DNA of 44,263 bases from a virus. The stretch covers positions 1 to 44,263 of IMG/VR virus record IMGVR_UViG_3300037882_004189. One strand, given 5' to 3'. Both the position numbers and the translations under genes were made by a program. Each line of letters begins with the position of its first letter. The first letter of the stretch is position 1. The notes under the pieces are model-generated. The model saw only the letters and a program-made list of their open reading frames with translations, had not been told where the DNA came from and did no database searches. Below, piece by piece: positions 7,253-15,891 of the stretch.

Positions 7253-8907
7253 TGAAGATCTCTGTAGAAACCCACCAAAAAATGTTGGGGACAATCTCCG
7301 CCTTAGAGGCCGACCGGCTTCCTTGGTGGCAGCATTGGCGTGACCTTTCTGATTACATCCTGCCCCGCCGGTATGCGTGGCTACTCTCAAAAACGGAAGC
7401 AGCCAGACGCGCCACGCGGAACGCCCACATCCTCGACAGCACGGGCACGAATGCAGCACGCACTCTTGCTTCCGGCATGATGAACGGAGTAACCTCTCCC
7501 GCCCGTCCATGGTTCAAGCTCCGTGTACAGGGCGCAGAAGAAGCCGATCACGAACTCCGCATCTGGCTAGACGAAGTCGAACGCCGCATCCTTCTCATCA
7601 TGGCGGAGTCTAACTTTTACAACGCTATGGCAGTTCTCTACCTCGACCTCGTGATCTTCGGAACTGGGGCTATGATCATCTACGAGGACTACAAGAACGT
7701 AATTCGCTGTTCAAACCCTGCCCTCGGTGAGTTTTACCTTGGGCAAGATTTCGGCCAGAGCGTTAACACCTTTGCCCGTACTTTTTGCCTCAAAGTTCAC
7801 CAAGTCGTAGGTGAGTTCGGGGAAGAAAACTGTTCTGAACAGGTTCGTAATCTATGGAAACAGGGCGGCGGCGCGAGGCAAAAAGATGTAACCATCCATC
7901 ACTTGATCGAGCCAAACCTAGGCAAGGACGGCATCCTCCCTGATCGTTGGGCTTTCCGCGAAGTTTACTGGGAAAAAGGCCAGACCGGCGGAATGATTTT
8001 GCGCAAGAAAGGTTTCGATGAAATTCCTGGCATTTTCCCTCGGTGGGAACTTTGTGGCAACGACGCCTACGGAACTGGCCCTGCCTCCGATGCATTGGCC
8101 GACATCATCCAGCTCCAACAGGAAACAAAACGGAAAGCGCAGAGCCTTGACAAACTCGTGTCTCCTCCGATGATCGCGTCGCTCCACATGCAGAACCGGC
8201 CGCTTTCCCTTCTCCCAGGCGGCGTAACTTTTGCGGCGGATATAAACGAAGCTGGGGCAAAACCCCTCTACACCGTAAACCCTCCCCTTGGTGAGATGAC
8301 CCTCGACATCCGCGATGTGCAGACTCGAATTCGTGAGACTTTTTTCAACCAACTCTTTCGTGACATTTCTATGCTCAGCACCGTTCGCTCTGCCACCGAG
8401 ATTGACGCGCGGCAACAAGAGAAACTTGTTCTTCTCGGATCAGTCCTTAATCGATTTGAGAACGAAGCCCTTGACCCTGCAATCAACCGCATCTTCGGTG
8501 TAGCCCTGCGCGGTGATCTTCTTCCTCCAGCCCCAGAACGTTTCGCCGGAAAGAAGGTTGAGATCCAATACGTCTCGATCCTTTCAACCGCTCAGCGAGC
8601 TGTAGGCGTAGCCCCACTTGAACGCGCCTTCGGTTTGTCTGGCAACCTTTCCGCCGTCTATCCCGGTGTTCTTAACGTCCTCGATCCTGAGGAAGCTTTC
8701 CGCATGTACTGTGAGGATATCGGCGTACCGGCTCGTGCAATTAAATCTCGCGAAGCGGCGCAACAAGACAAAGAAAACCAAGACAAACTTCAGCAACAAA
8801 GGGAAGGCGCGGCACAAGGCGAAGCTCTTGCAAAAGCAGGCGCAAACCTTTCCAAGACAGAAGTCGGCGGGGGACAAAACGCAGTGGAAATGCTTCTTGG
8901 TGCGTAA
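7252..8907 (+). CDS. Portal protein (head-to-tail connector)
   Basis: The product forms the dodecameric ring at the head vertex through which DNA is packaged and ejected. At 551 aa it matches the T7-type head-tail connector family in length and pattern: WWQHWRDLSDYILPRR near residue 24, LDSTGTNAARTLASGMMNGVTSPARPWF near 61-88, and a C-terminal Gln/Lys-rich helical tail. It lies directly behind the terminase and before the scaffold and capsid genes. Its TAATG overlap with the preceding small gene suggests coupled translation. Confidence 0.93.
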   Translation: MKISVETHQKMLGTISALEADRLPWWQHWRDLSDYILPRRYAWLLSKTEAARRATRNAHILDSTGTNAARTLASGMMNGVTSPARPWFKLRVQGAEEADHELRIWLDEVERRILLIMAESNFYNAMAVLYLDLVIFGTGAMIIYEDYKNVIRCSNPALGEFYLGQDFGQSVNTFARTFCLKVHQVVGEFGEENCSEQVRNLWKQGGGARQKDVTIHHLIEPNLGKDGILPDRWAFREVYWEKGQTGGMILRKKGFDEIPGIFPRWELCGNDAYGTGPASDALADIIQLQQETKRKAQSLDKLVSPPMIASLHMQNRPLSLLPGGVTFAADINEAGAKPLYTVNPPLGEMTLDIRDVQTRIRETFFNQLFRDISMLSTVRSATEIDARQQEKLVLLGSVLNRFENEALDPAINRIFGVALRGDLLPPAPERFAGKKVEIQYVSILSTAQRAVGVAPLERAFGLSGNLSAVYPGVLNVLDPEEAFRMYCEDIGVPARAIKSREAAQQDKENQDKLQQQREGAAQGEALAKAGANLSKTEVGGGQNAVEMLLGA

Positions 8908-8914
8908 TAGTACT

Positions 8915-8947
8915 GTATGGCTGGTACAACCGTTGAATGCGCCATAC
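8915..8947. repeat. 33-bp inverted repeat, copy 2
   Basis: Outer arms GTATGGC (8915-8921) and GCCATAC (8941-8947) are exact inverted copies. The core GGTACAACCGTTGAATG (8923-8939) is shared with the other copies. It fills most of the 77-bp gap between the portal gene and the next gene. Confidence 0.7.
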
Positions 8948-8961
8948 CTTAAATTTTAACT
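8933..8961 (+). promoter_or_regulatory. Candidate promoter overlapping repeat copy 2
   Basis: TTGAAT (8933-8938), inside the 33-bp repeat, is followed after 17 bp by TTAACT (8956-8961). Each matches four of six sigma70 positions. If used, it would raise expression of the scaffold and capsid genes, and a protein bound to the repeat would block it. Confidence 0.35.
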
Positions 8962-8984
8962 TGCTAACCCCTTCGGAGTATGTT

Positions 8985-9362
8985 ATGAATGATATAAAAG
9001 CCGAACGCGCGGCAAAACGGGAGGCTGCAGTCGAGGCCGCAAAAGTAACCGCCGGAATTTCCGCCGCACTTTCCTCTACCGAAGGCCGAGCCCTTCTTTG
9101 GTGGGTACTGGAAATAAGTGGAACTTTTCAGCAGTCTTTTTCCTCCAACGCCCTACTTTCTTCCTTCAACGCAGGTAAGCGGGAAGTAGGCCTTCTAACT
9201 CTTGCGCGAATAACACAAACAGATCCTTTAGCGTTCATTCGAATGCAAGCTGAAAGAGCACAGGCACATGACACAAGAGCAAGCACCGGCCCCGACAACG
9301 ATGGAACAGGTTCCGGCGACAACAACGGATACGACCCCTCCCTCTACGGAGACGACGAATAA
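8985..9362 (+). CDS. Bbp19-like small virion-morphogenesis protein
   Basis: Residues about 30-85 carry the pattern EGRALLWWVLEISGTFQQSF ... FNAGKREVGLLTLARI, which I recognise from small proteins encoded between portal and scaffold in BPP-1-like podoviruses (Bbp19-like). The exact role is not established. ATG 8985 is chosen because GGAG lies 6 nt upstream; earlier in-frame starts run into the repeat. The C-terminal 30 residues are Asp/Gly-rich and are encoded in the same DNA as the N-terminus of the scaffold protein in another frame. Confidence 0.7.
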   Translation: MNDIKAERAAKREAAVEAAKVTAGISAALSSTEGRALLWWVLEISGTFQQSFSSNALLSSFNAGKREVGLLTLARITQTDPLAFIRMQAERAQAHDTRASTGPDNDGTGSGDNNGYDPSLYGDDE

Positions 9363-9888
9363 CCCCCCGAGTTTACTAGACACTAAGGCTACAGCAGCGC
9401 CAGAAGTTTCGTACACACCGCTCGCTGTAGCCGACCTTAAACTTCCTGAGGGCTTCACCGCGAATGAAGAGAACCTCGGAAAGTTTCTCGAGATCACTAA
9501 CGGGGCAAAACTCCCCGTCGATGTGACCGAGAAACTAATTGGACTTCAAGCGGAACTCACAAAGCAAGCGTCTCAACAGGCTAGCGAACTTTGGGAAAAA
9601 ACGCAAGAGAGCTGGCAAGCCGAGGTCAAAAAAGACCCTGAAATCGGCGGCCAGCAGTTAGACGAAAACCTCTCTCACGTAGTCAAGCTTATCGACCGCA
9701 TCGGCGGTCCTCAAGCACAAGCTATTAAAGAGGCGTTTTCCTACACCGGTGCAGGTAATCATCCTGCGATTATCAAGTTTCTGGTTAAAGTCGGCAAAGA
9801 GTTTTCGGATCCAACTCCTGTTTTAGGTAGTTCTGCCTCCGCCCCTACCGACATTGCCGCCCTCTTATTCCCAACACAAGGAAAATAA
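9268..9888 (+). CDS. Capsid scaffolding (assembly) protein
   Basis: The protein should guide capsid shell assembly and then leave the procapsid. It is 206 aa, with a disordered Thr/Pro/Glu-rich N-terminus (residues 1-45), a highly charged helical middle (GLQAELTKQASQQASELWEKTQESW) and a short hydrophobic end. This composition, and the place directly before the major capsid gene, fit podoviral scaffolds. The ATG at 9268 gives a 95-nt overlap with the preceding gene; ATG 9301 is a shorter alternative. Neither start has a strong Shine-Dalgarno. Confidence 0.7.
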   Translation: MTQEQAPAPTTMEQVPATTTDTTPPSTETTNNPPSLLDTKATAAPEVSYTPLAVADLKLPEGFTANEENLGKFLEITNGAKLPVDVTEKLIGLQAELTKQASQQASELWEKTQESWQAEVKKDPEIGGQQLDENLSHVVKLIDRIGGPQAQAIKEAFSYTGAGNHPAIIKFLVKVGKEFSDPTPVLGSSASAPTDIAALLFPTQGK

Positions 9889-9891
9889 ACA

Positions 9892-10887
9892 ATGGCTGTT
9901 CTAGCAACTACCAATCCAACACTTTTAGATCTCGCAAAGCGAACAGATCCTGCCGGCAAAATCGCCGGGATCGTAGAACTTCTCGACCAGGAAAATGGCA
10001 TTCTCGAAGATATGACCTGGGTCGAGGCTAACGGTGTAACAAGTCACCGCACAACAGTTCGCACAGGACTTCCTGCTCCTACTTGGCGCAAGATGTACGG
10101 CGGCGTTCAACCTACAAAGTCAACAACACGCCAGATCACTGACAACATTGCTATGCTCGAGGCTTACGCGGAGGTCGATAAAGCCCTCGCCGATCTCAAC
10201 GGCAACACCATTGCTTTCCGGATGTCGGAAGAAAAAGCACATATTGAAGGCATGATGCAGCGGATGGCTACCACACTTTTCTATGGTAGCGAGATCATTA
10301 CACCAGAGTCTTTCACAGGCTTTACGCCACGTTTTAACCTTCTTTCAGCGGAAAACGGGCAGAATATTATCGACGCTGGTGGAACAGGTTCAGATAACAC
10401 TTCTATCTGGCTTGTTGTTTGGGACTCAGACAAGTGCCACGGGATTATTCCTAAAGGCTCGCAAGCAGGTCTACAACAAAAAGACAAAGGCGAAGTCACT
10501 ATCCAGGATGTTGACAACCAAGGCGGAAGAATGGAAGCTTATCAATCTCACTACCGTTGGGATTGCGGTCTCAGTGTTCGTGATTGGCGCTACGTAGTTC
10601 GCATCGCCAACATTGATAAGTCGAACCTTTTGAACACTGCGGCGACTGGCGCGGATATTTCCGACCTTATGGTTCAAGCTATTGAGCGGGTGCATGGTCT
10701 TAATGGGCGTCCTGTATTTTATGTAAATCGGACTATCAGATCAATGCTCCGCCGGCAGCAAATCAACGCGACAAAGAACTCTACCCTCACTGTCGACGGC
10801 CTCTCCGGCAAACAAGTTCTAATGTTCGACGGTATTCCTGTTCGCAGGGTTGATGCATTAGCCGCTGATGAAGCACGTGTAGTATAA
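9892..10887 (+). CDS. Major capsid protein, BPP-1 type
   Basis: The 331-aa product should be the shell protein with the HK97-like fold. Its N-terminus (MAVLATTNPTLLDLAKRTDP) and the stretches TTVRTGLPAPTWRKMYGG and AYAEVDKALADLNGN are typical of the BPP-1 Bbp17-like capsid family as I know it. AAGGAAAATAAACA precedes the ATG, a strong ribosome-binding site as expected for the most abundant protein. Genes for scaffold and cement protein flank it. Confidence 0.92.
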   Translation: MAVLATTNPTLLDLAKRTDPAGKIAGIVELLDQENGILEDMTWVEANGVTSHRTTVRTGLPAPTWRKMYGGVQPTKSTTRQITDNIAMLEAYAEVDKALADLNGNTIAFRMSEEKAHIEGMMQRMATTLFYGSEIITPESFTGFTPRFNLLSAENGQNIIDAGGTGSDNTSIWLVVWDSDKCHGIIPKGSQAGLQQKDKGEVTIQDVDNQGGRMEAYQSHYRWDCGLSVRDWRYVVRIANIDKSNLLNTAATGADISDLMVQAIERVHGLNGRPVFYVNRTIRSMLRRQQINATKNSTLTVDGLSGKQVLMFDGIPVRRVDALAADEARVV

Positions 10888-10897
10888 CAGGAAAGAA

Positions 10898-11359
10898 TTG
10901 AAAATGCTTATTGATGAAAGAACTGAATTTCTCGATGCCACTCCCCTTAACACAGGTGCAGCAGGTACTTACTTACTCGGCGACGTTATCGACCTTGGAA
11001 CAGTAGCTTCGGGCGATCTCGGAAACGGGCAGCCTATGTACCTTGTTATCACAGTAGATACTGCGGCGACTTCTGCCGGGGCTGCTACAGGTAACTTCAT
11101 CCTTGTTTCAGACGCTCAGGCGGCTATTGCAACAGATGGATCAGCTACTGTTCACGCGCAAACGGGCGCACAGGCACTAAGTGGCTTAACAACATCAAAC
11201 CGTTTCGTTATTCCGCTTCCGCTTCAGGGGCCGGTTTACGAACGCTACCTCGGTATTTTACAAACAACAGGAACGGCTGCTTTCACAGCCGGAAGACTTA
11301 ACGCTTTCCTCACACTAGCTCCTGCCGGTTGGACAGCTTACCCTGACGCAGTTAACTAA
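10898..11359 (+). CDS. Capsid cement protein, Bbp16-like
   Basis: The sequence resembles the BPP-1 cementing protein, a jelly-roll protein that clamps capsid subunits from outside: MLIDERTEFLDATPLNTGAA near the start, then VIDLG, GQPMYLVITVDTA and PGRL-like strands. It is 151-153 aa, beta-rich and poor in Lys, as expected for a shell protein. TTG 10898 has AGGA 5 nt upstream. ATG 10904, 11 nt from the AGGA, is the alternative and gives the usual MLID N-terminus. Confidence 0.8.
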   Translation: MKMLIDERTEFLDATPLNTGAAGTYLLGDVIDLGTVASGDLGNGQPMYLVITVDTAATSAGAATGNFILVSDAQAAIATDGSATVHAQTGAQALSGLTTSNRFVIPLPLQGPVYERYLGILQTTGTAAFTAGRLNAFLTLAPAGWTAYPDAVN

Positions 11360-11370
11360 GGAAAAATAAA

Positions 11371-11550
11371 ATGGCAAAAGTAAATTTTAAACGAGACTTT
11401 TACGATAGTAACGGTACTTTCTGGATCGCCAAAAAAGGTCCGTACAACATTGAAGATGCTAGTGTTCTTTCCGCCCTCCCATCAGATGCAACTGTAGACG
11501 GTGTTCCTTTCAAAGCCCCTTCTAAAGAAGAAGTTAATAAAAAACTTTAA
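11371..11550 (+). CDS. Small hypothetical protein, 59 aa
   Basis: This 59-codon gene fills the gap between the cement and tail-tube genes. AAGGA lies 8 nt before ATG 11371, and TAA is at 11548-11550. The protein starts MAKVNFKRDFYDSNGTFWIA and is basic at both ends with an acidic middle. It resembles the small head-completion-like proteins often found after the capsid gene, but I cannot assign a family. Codon use and spacing match its neighbours, so I consider it a real gene. Confidence 0.75.
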   Translation: MAKVNFKRDFYDSNGTFWIAKKGPYNIEDASVLSALPSDATVDGVPFKAPSKEEVNKKL

Positions 11551-11565
11551 CAAAGGTTCGGTCGG

Positions 11566-12240
11566 ATGGCTCAAGATGAAGTTACTCTTTACAATCTCGC
11601 ATTGAGTATTGCAGGGGCACGCTCTAAAATAAGCAGTCCGACCGAACAATCTCGTGAAGCAGAGATCTGCCGCCTATGGTATGAACCCGTTAGACGGCAG
11701 GTACTTCGCGCCGCACCTTGGGCAGCCGCTCGTGCACAAGCCCGACTCGCTTTGAAAATCGAACGCACAGTAGAAACGTGGGTAGCCGGCGATCCGAACC
11801 CAGAGTACCGTTTCGCATACGCCCTTCCCCTTCGCTATCTTCAAGCCCGTTACCTCGTAGACTATGCCCGTTTCGATATCTCGCTTCTTTCAGAGAACGA
11901 AAGCGCGTTGATGACAAACAGTGAAGCCGCCCTTCTTTACTATACATTCGACCAGACCTTGATCTCAATGTGGTCGCCCGACCTGTATCTTTCAATCGCC
12001 CACGCCCTCGGCGCGTATATTTGCCTTCCACTCAACGGCAAAGTCCAGATGGCCGCTCGTGCACAAGCGCAAGCTAATTCCCTGATCCTCACATCTCGAG
12101 AGCAAGCGGCGAATGAAAGCTACGAGCCCCTCGACGTTCCGCCGGATTGGATCGCGGCAAGGGGAAGTATCTATTCTAACTCAACGCCTCGCTACATTTA
12201 CGCGGCTGGTCCAATGATTACGGCGGTGAGCAATGTCTAA
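11566..12240 (+). CDS. Tail tubular protein A (gp11-like adaptor)
   Basis: It should form the adaptor ring joining portal and nozzle. The 224-aa protein has the family's features: an N-terminal helical segment EVTLYNLALSIAGARS, then AEICRLWYEPVRRQVLRAAPW and the Arg/Tyr-rich PEYRFAYALPLRYLQARYL, then a helical C-terminal half. Its gene precedes the nozzle gene with an 8-nt overlap, the standard podoviral order. Confidence 0.85.
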   Translation: MAQDEVTLYNLALSIAGARSKISSPTEQSREAEICRLWYEPVRRQVLRAAPWAAARAQARLALKIERTVETWVAGDPNPEYRFAYALPLRYLQARYLVDYARFDISLLSENESALMTNSEAALLYYTFDQTLISMWSPDLYLSIAHALGAYICLPLNGKVQMAARAQAQANSLILTSREQAANESYEPLDVPPDWIAARGSIYSNSTPRYIYAAGPMITAVSNV

Positions 12241-14989
12241 CGTCATACAGTATGCTTACGTTTCCGGCGAACTTTCCCCCAAGCTTTACTCACGCAGTGA
12301 TCTCGAGAAGTTCGATCTCGGGCTTGCCCTCGCGCGGGACTGGTTTGTTGATTACCGTGGAGGGATTTCCACCCGACCTGGTACTGAGTTCAAAGAATGG
12401 CAGCAGTTCCCTAACGATACAATCCGCTGGTTTCCTTTCGAGTTCTCCTCTAACGTTGCGAATACGAACTTTGTTATCTTCGGTAACGGCTACATCCGCT
12501 TCACGCAAGAAGGCAACTACATTCTTGAGACAGCGAAAACCGTTACCGCGCTGTCGGGCGGAGTTGTAACGATTGCCTCCCACGGTTACACTACCGGCGA
12601 TCTCGGGCGGTTCCCTTCCATAACAGGCCCTGTGTCATACGCCGGTCGACTTTTTGAGATAACCGTTCTTTCCGCAAATACGTTCAGTCTGAAAGATCAG
12701 TTTGGCAATACGGTAACTGACGCAACCGCTTTCGTGTCCGGCACTTTTGCCCGCGTGTACACTCTCCCTTCTCCATACACGCATACAGATCTTCCCGACC
12801 TGAACGTAGAGCAAATTCGTGACACCCTTCGCCTCACACACTATGGATACAAGACACGAGATCTTACTCGGGTTGCAGCTGCTAGTTGGACACTTGGCGA
12901 AACCGTTTTCAACTCCCAAGTCCCTGCTCCTTCGTCTATCGCAGGTAGTTCTTCTTCCCCTGGTAGCGCAGGAGTAGTTTATGCTGTTACAGCTGTAGAT
13001 TACTCTGGCGCGGAAAGCCTTCCTTCCGCTTCCCTTGTAGTACAGAACACTGTTAACTTTACAGTCACTGCAGGTTCATTCGAAGTTTTTTGGTCACCTG
13101 TACCTGGCACGGCGTACTACAACGTCTATCGCTCAACTGTTGCAGTAGACGGGGCAAGAGTAACCCGTTCAATGCAGTTAGGTTTTCTTGGGCGGGCTTA
13201 CGGCACTATTTTTCTCGACACAAACATAATCCCTAACTTCACCAAGATGCCGCCGCAGTTTAACAACCCGTTTGAGGACGGCGCAATTCGCTGGATTAAT
13301 GTAGCCTCTTCCGGGACAGGTTATACAACTTCTTCTGTTCTTTCTATAACCGATCCAACTGGAACAGGTTTCAGCGGTTACGCTGTTATATCTTCCGCAG
13401 GGCAGGTTCTCGGCGCTATTGTAGTTAACGGCGGGAAAAACTATACCGCACCTGTTGTGAACCTTTCTATCGGAACGGGAACAGTGTTCACTACCGAGGT
13501 CGGGCCTGTTGGCCAAAATTACCCAGCTGTTTCCGCTGTATTTCAGCAACGTCAAGTGTACGCCGGAACGTTATCTGCCCCACTCGGTATATGGGGATCG
13601 CGCCCGAAGCGGTTTAATAACTTTGACACTTCCTCAATTGTAGTTGATAACGACAGTTACGATTTCGAAGTCGATGCCGCAAAAGTTTCTTTAATCCGTC
13701 ACCTGTTTCCAACCCGTGGCGGCCTTCTTGTCATGAACAACATTGGCATCTGGCAGCTTTCCGGCGGAAATCAAAATGCAGTCACACCGACAAACGCTCT
13801 TGCCGAGCCTCAGTCCTTCACCGGCATCTCAAACCTTACCCCGATCCGTATTGAGACTGATGTCCTCTACGTCGAAAGCAAAGGGTACACAGTTCGCCAA
13901 CTCGCCTATAACGATCTGGCAAAACTTTACGCCGGCACAGATATATCAATTCTTTCCTCCCACTTCTTTGGAAAAGGTAAAGAGATTATCTCGTGGACTT
14001 ACGCACAAGAGCCGTACAAACTCGTGCACGCGATCCGTGAGGACGGCTACCGCCTTCTCGGCACCGTAGTTAAAGACCAGAACATTTTTGCGTGGACTCT
14101 TGCTTCTACCAAAGGCTTTTACAAGCAGGCTATTACAGTACGGGAAGATCGTCTTGACCGCGTTTACCTCGATGTAGTGAGGACGATAAACGGAAAGACT
14201 GTTCGCTACATTGAGCAAGAAGCGGAAAGAGAGTTCACGAAGATCGAGGATGCATGGGGGCTCGACTGCGCCCTTGCCCTTACACCTTCGTACCCAGATG
14301 CAAGTCTTATGGTCTCCGGCACAACTGCAACCGCTAGTGCTGCAGTATTTTCACCTGCCGACATCGGGGCGATTATCTTTGCAGCCGGCGGCAAGGTTCG
14401 GATTGAAACCTACATCTCCACAACACAAGTTACTTTTCGCGTCTTGCAAGCCTTCACTTCCTTTATCCCCCAAACCACTACCCCAATTGTAAGCGCTTCT
14501 GGCTCTTGGACTAAAGACCAACCTGTCACAGTTATCCGTGGCTTGTGGCATCTCGAGGGTGAAACTGTTTCTATCCTTGGGGACGGAAACGTGTTCATGC
14601 CTCTTACTGTTGTTAACGGCACTATCACTCTCCCAATCGGAGTCGTTCGGGCGATCATTGGCATTTCCTATAAGTGTGTTGCGCAGACACTTCCTGCTAC
14701 GGCTTCGGGTGTTATTGTGGAGGGAAAACGGAAGCGGGTTGTTGGAGTGGCCACTCGGGTCAACAACAGCCGTGGGCTTAAAACCGGAAGCAGTTTAACT
14801 TCTCTTTACGAGGCGAAAGATCGCACGGTAGAACTAGCTGGTGAGCCAATACTTCCCCACTCTGATATGCGGTATTCCGCAATCGAGCCGGAGTGGAATA
14901 CGGAAGGGCAAACTTACTTCGTGGTTGAAGATCCGCTTCCCGTTTCAATCCTCGGCCACGTGCTAGGTATGGAGGTCGGCGATGATTAA
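12233..14989 (+). CDS. Tail nozzle protein (tail tubular protein B, gp12-like)
   Basis: The 918-aa protein should form the hexameric nozzle at the tail tip. Its start SNVIQYAYVSGELSPKLYSR and the following DWFVDYRGGISTRPGTEF are typical of podoviral nozzle proteins. The rest is a long beta-rich series with repeated Gly/Ser/Thr segments, including a fibronectin-like stretch near residues 225-300 (SAGVVYAVTAVDYSGAESLPS). It overlaps the genes on both sides by 8 nt. Confidence 0.87.
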   Translation: MSNVIQYAYVSGELSPKLYSRSDLEKFDLGLALARDWFVDYRGGISTRPGTEFKEWQQFPNDTIRWFPFEFSSNVANTNFVIFGNGYIRFTQEGNYILETAKTVTALSGGVVTIASHGYTTGDLGRFPSITGPVSYAGRLFEITVLSANTFSLKDQFGNTVTDATAFVSGTFARVYTLPSPYTHTDLPDLNVEQIRDTLRLTHYGYKTRDLTRVAAASWTLGETVFNSQVPAPSSIAGSSSSPGSAGVVYAVTAVDYSGAESLPSASLVVQNTVNFTVTAGSFEVFWSPVPGTAYYNVYRSTVAVDGARVTRSMQLGFLGRAYGTIFLDTNIIPNFTKMPPQFNNPFEDGAIRWINVASSGTGYTTSSVLSITDPTGTGFSGYAVISSAGQVLGAIVVNGGKNYTAPVVNLSIGTGTVFTTEVGPVGQNYPAVSAVFQQRQVYAGTLSAPLGIWGSRPKRFNNFDTSSIVVDNDSYDFEVDAAKVSLIRHLFPTRGGLLVMNNIGIWQLSGGNQNAVTPTNALAEPQSFTGISNLTPIRIETDVLYVESKGYTVRQLAYNDLAKLYAGTDISILSSHFFGKGKEIISWTYAQEPYKLVHAIREDGYRLLGTVVKDQNIFAWTLASTKGFYKQAITVREDRLDRVYLDVVRTINGKTVRYIEQEAEREFTKIEDAWGLDCALALTPSYPDASLMVSGTTATASAAVFSPADIGAIIFAAGGKVRIETYISTTQVTFRVLQAFTSFIPQTTTPIVSASGSWTKDQPVTVIRGLWHLEGETVSILGDGNVFMPLTVVNGTITLPIGVVRAIIGISYKCVAQTLPATASGVIVEGKRKRVVGVATRVNNSRGLKTGSSLTSLYEAKDRTVELAGEPILPHSDMRYSAIEPEWNTEGQTYFVVEDPLPVSILGHVLGMEVGDD

Positions 14990-15398
14990 GCTCGTCCCCT
15001 TTACCTCCTTTCCTTCTGATTTAGAAAGCAAACTCTTGGCGCATGCTGCGAAAGAGTTTTCGCTTTTCGATGAAGAACTTTTGAAAAAAAGCACACTGTC
15101 TCGGGCGATTTACGTAGGCGATAACTGCATAGGACACGCAGGAATTCTTCGCTACTCCCTTCTTTCTCCTCCGTTGTTGTGGCTTCTACTTAATTCCTCT
15201 GTCAATCGTTGGCACGCGCGGGAACTTTGTAAAGTAATAAAAGCAATTTCCCCGATGTTTCCTCACCTCCAAACAGTTGTTGAGGTCGGATACACCGCTG
15301 GGCATCGCTTTGCTTCCGTCTGTGGCTTTGCCCCGCTTGAGAAATTCACAGCTATTCACGGGCGCAATTTTCAATTTTATGAGGTTCACTATGGCTGA
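14982..15398 (+). CDS. GNAT-like acyltransferase-fold phage protein (gp13-like)
   Basis: The 138-aa protein has a GNAT-like outline: VGDNCIGHAGILRY in the N-terminal half, and a C-terminal VEVGYTAGHRFASVCGFAPLEKF, where GNAT proteins place the acetyl-CoA-binding and GFxP segments. T7 gp13 and relatives at the same locus share this fold and take part in virion assembly; whether this one is catalytic is unknown. GGAGG sits 6 nt before the ATG inside the end of the nozzle gene. Confidence 0.6.
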   Translation: MIKLVPFTSFPSDLESKLLAHAAKEFSLFDEELLKKSTLSRAIYVGDNCIGHAGILRYSLLSPPLLWLLLNSSVNRWHARELCKVIKAISPMFPHLQTVVEVGYTAGHRFASVCGFAPLEKFTAIHGRNFQFYEVHYG

Positions 15399-15891
15399 AT
15401 TAGCTGTAATCGCGGCAGTTGGTGGGGCACTTGCATCAGCAGGTGGCACTATCATGGGCGGCATGGCGCAGAAAAATGCCTCCGACTATCAAGCACAAGT
15501 CGCGCGGATGAATGCACAGATCGCGCAGGAAAACGCTAACCGTGCAATCGAGCGGTCTCAAATCGAACAACAGGATCAAGATCGTCTTACGCAAGCGCAG
15601 ATCGGGACACAAGAAGCGCTTCAGGGGGCAAGTGGCCTGAGTCTTTCCGGCGGCTCACAAATTCTTACTCGGAAGGGCGCTGCAGAACTCGGTCGCCGTG
15701 ATGCGCTTAACGTTCGTCAAGCCGGTGAGATGGAAGCATACACATACAAGACACAAGCTGTAAACCAAGAAGCAGGCGCTCGTTTGGCAAAAGCTCAGGG
15801 GAGCAGCGCCCTTCTCGGTTCATGGATCTCGGCCGGAGGAAGTTTACTTTCCTCCGCAAGTAAGTTTAAGAAATCGGAGACATTACGATGA
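15391..15891 (+). CDS. Internal virion protein, gp14-like
   Basis: It is a candidate ejection protein that would help make the channel through the envelope. The start at 15391 has GAGG 6 nt upstream. The 166-aa product begins with a hydrophobic Ala/Gly segment (residues 4-28), followed by a long Gln/Ala-rich helix (NAQIAQENANRAIERSQIEQQDQDRL) and a second Gly/Ser/Ala-rich segment near 140-155. This two-hydrophobic-segment layout and the position before two large virion proteins match T7 gp14-type proteins. Confidence 0.75.
   Translation: MAELAVIAAVGGALASAGGTIMGGMAQKNASDYQAQVARMNAQIAQENANRAIERSQIEQQDQDRLTQAQIGTQEALQGASGLSLSGGSQILTRKGAAELGRRDALNVRQAGEMEAYTYKTQAVNQEAGARLAKAQGSSALLGSWISAGGSLLSSASKFKKSETLR

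Noticed and set aside
7790-8418. Long minus-strand open frames opposite the portal gene
   Set aside because: They are shadows of the portal frame: no ribosome-binding sites, odd composition, and the portal protein has clear family similarity.
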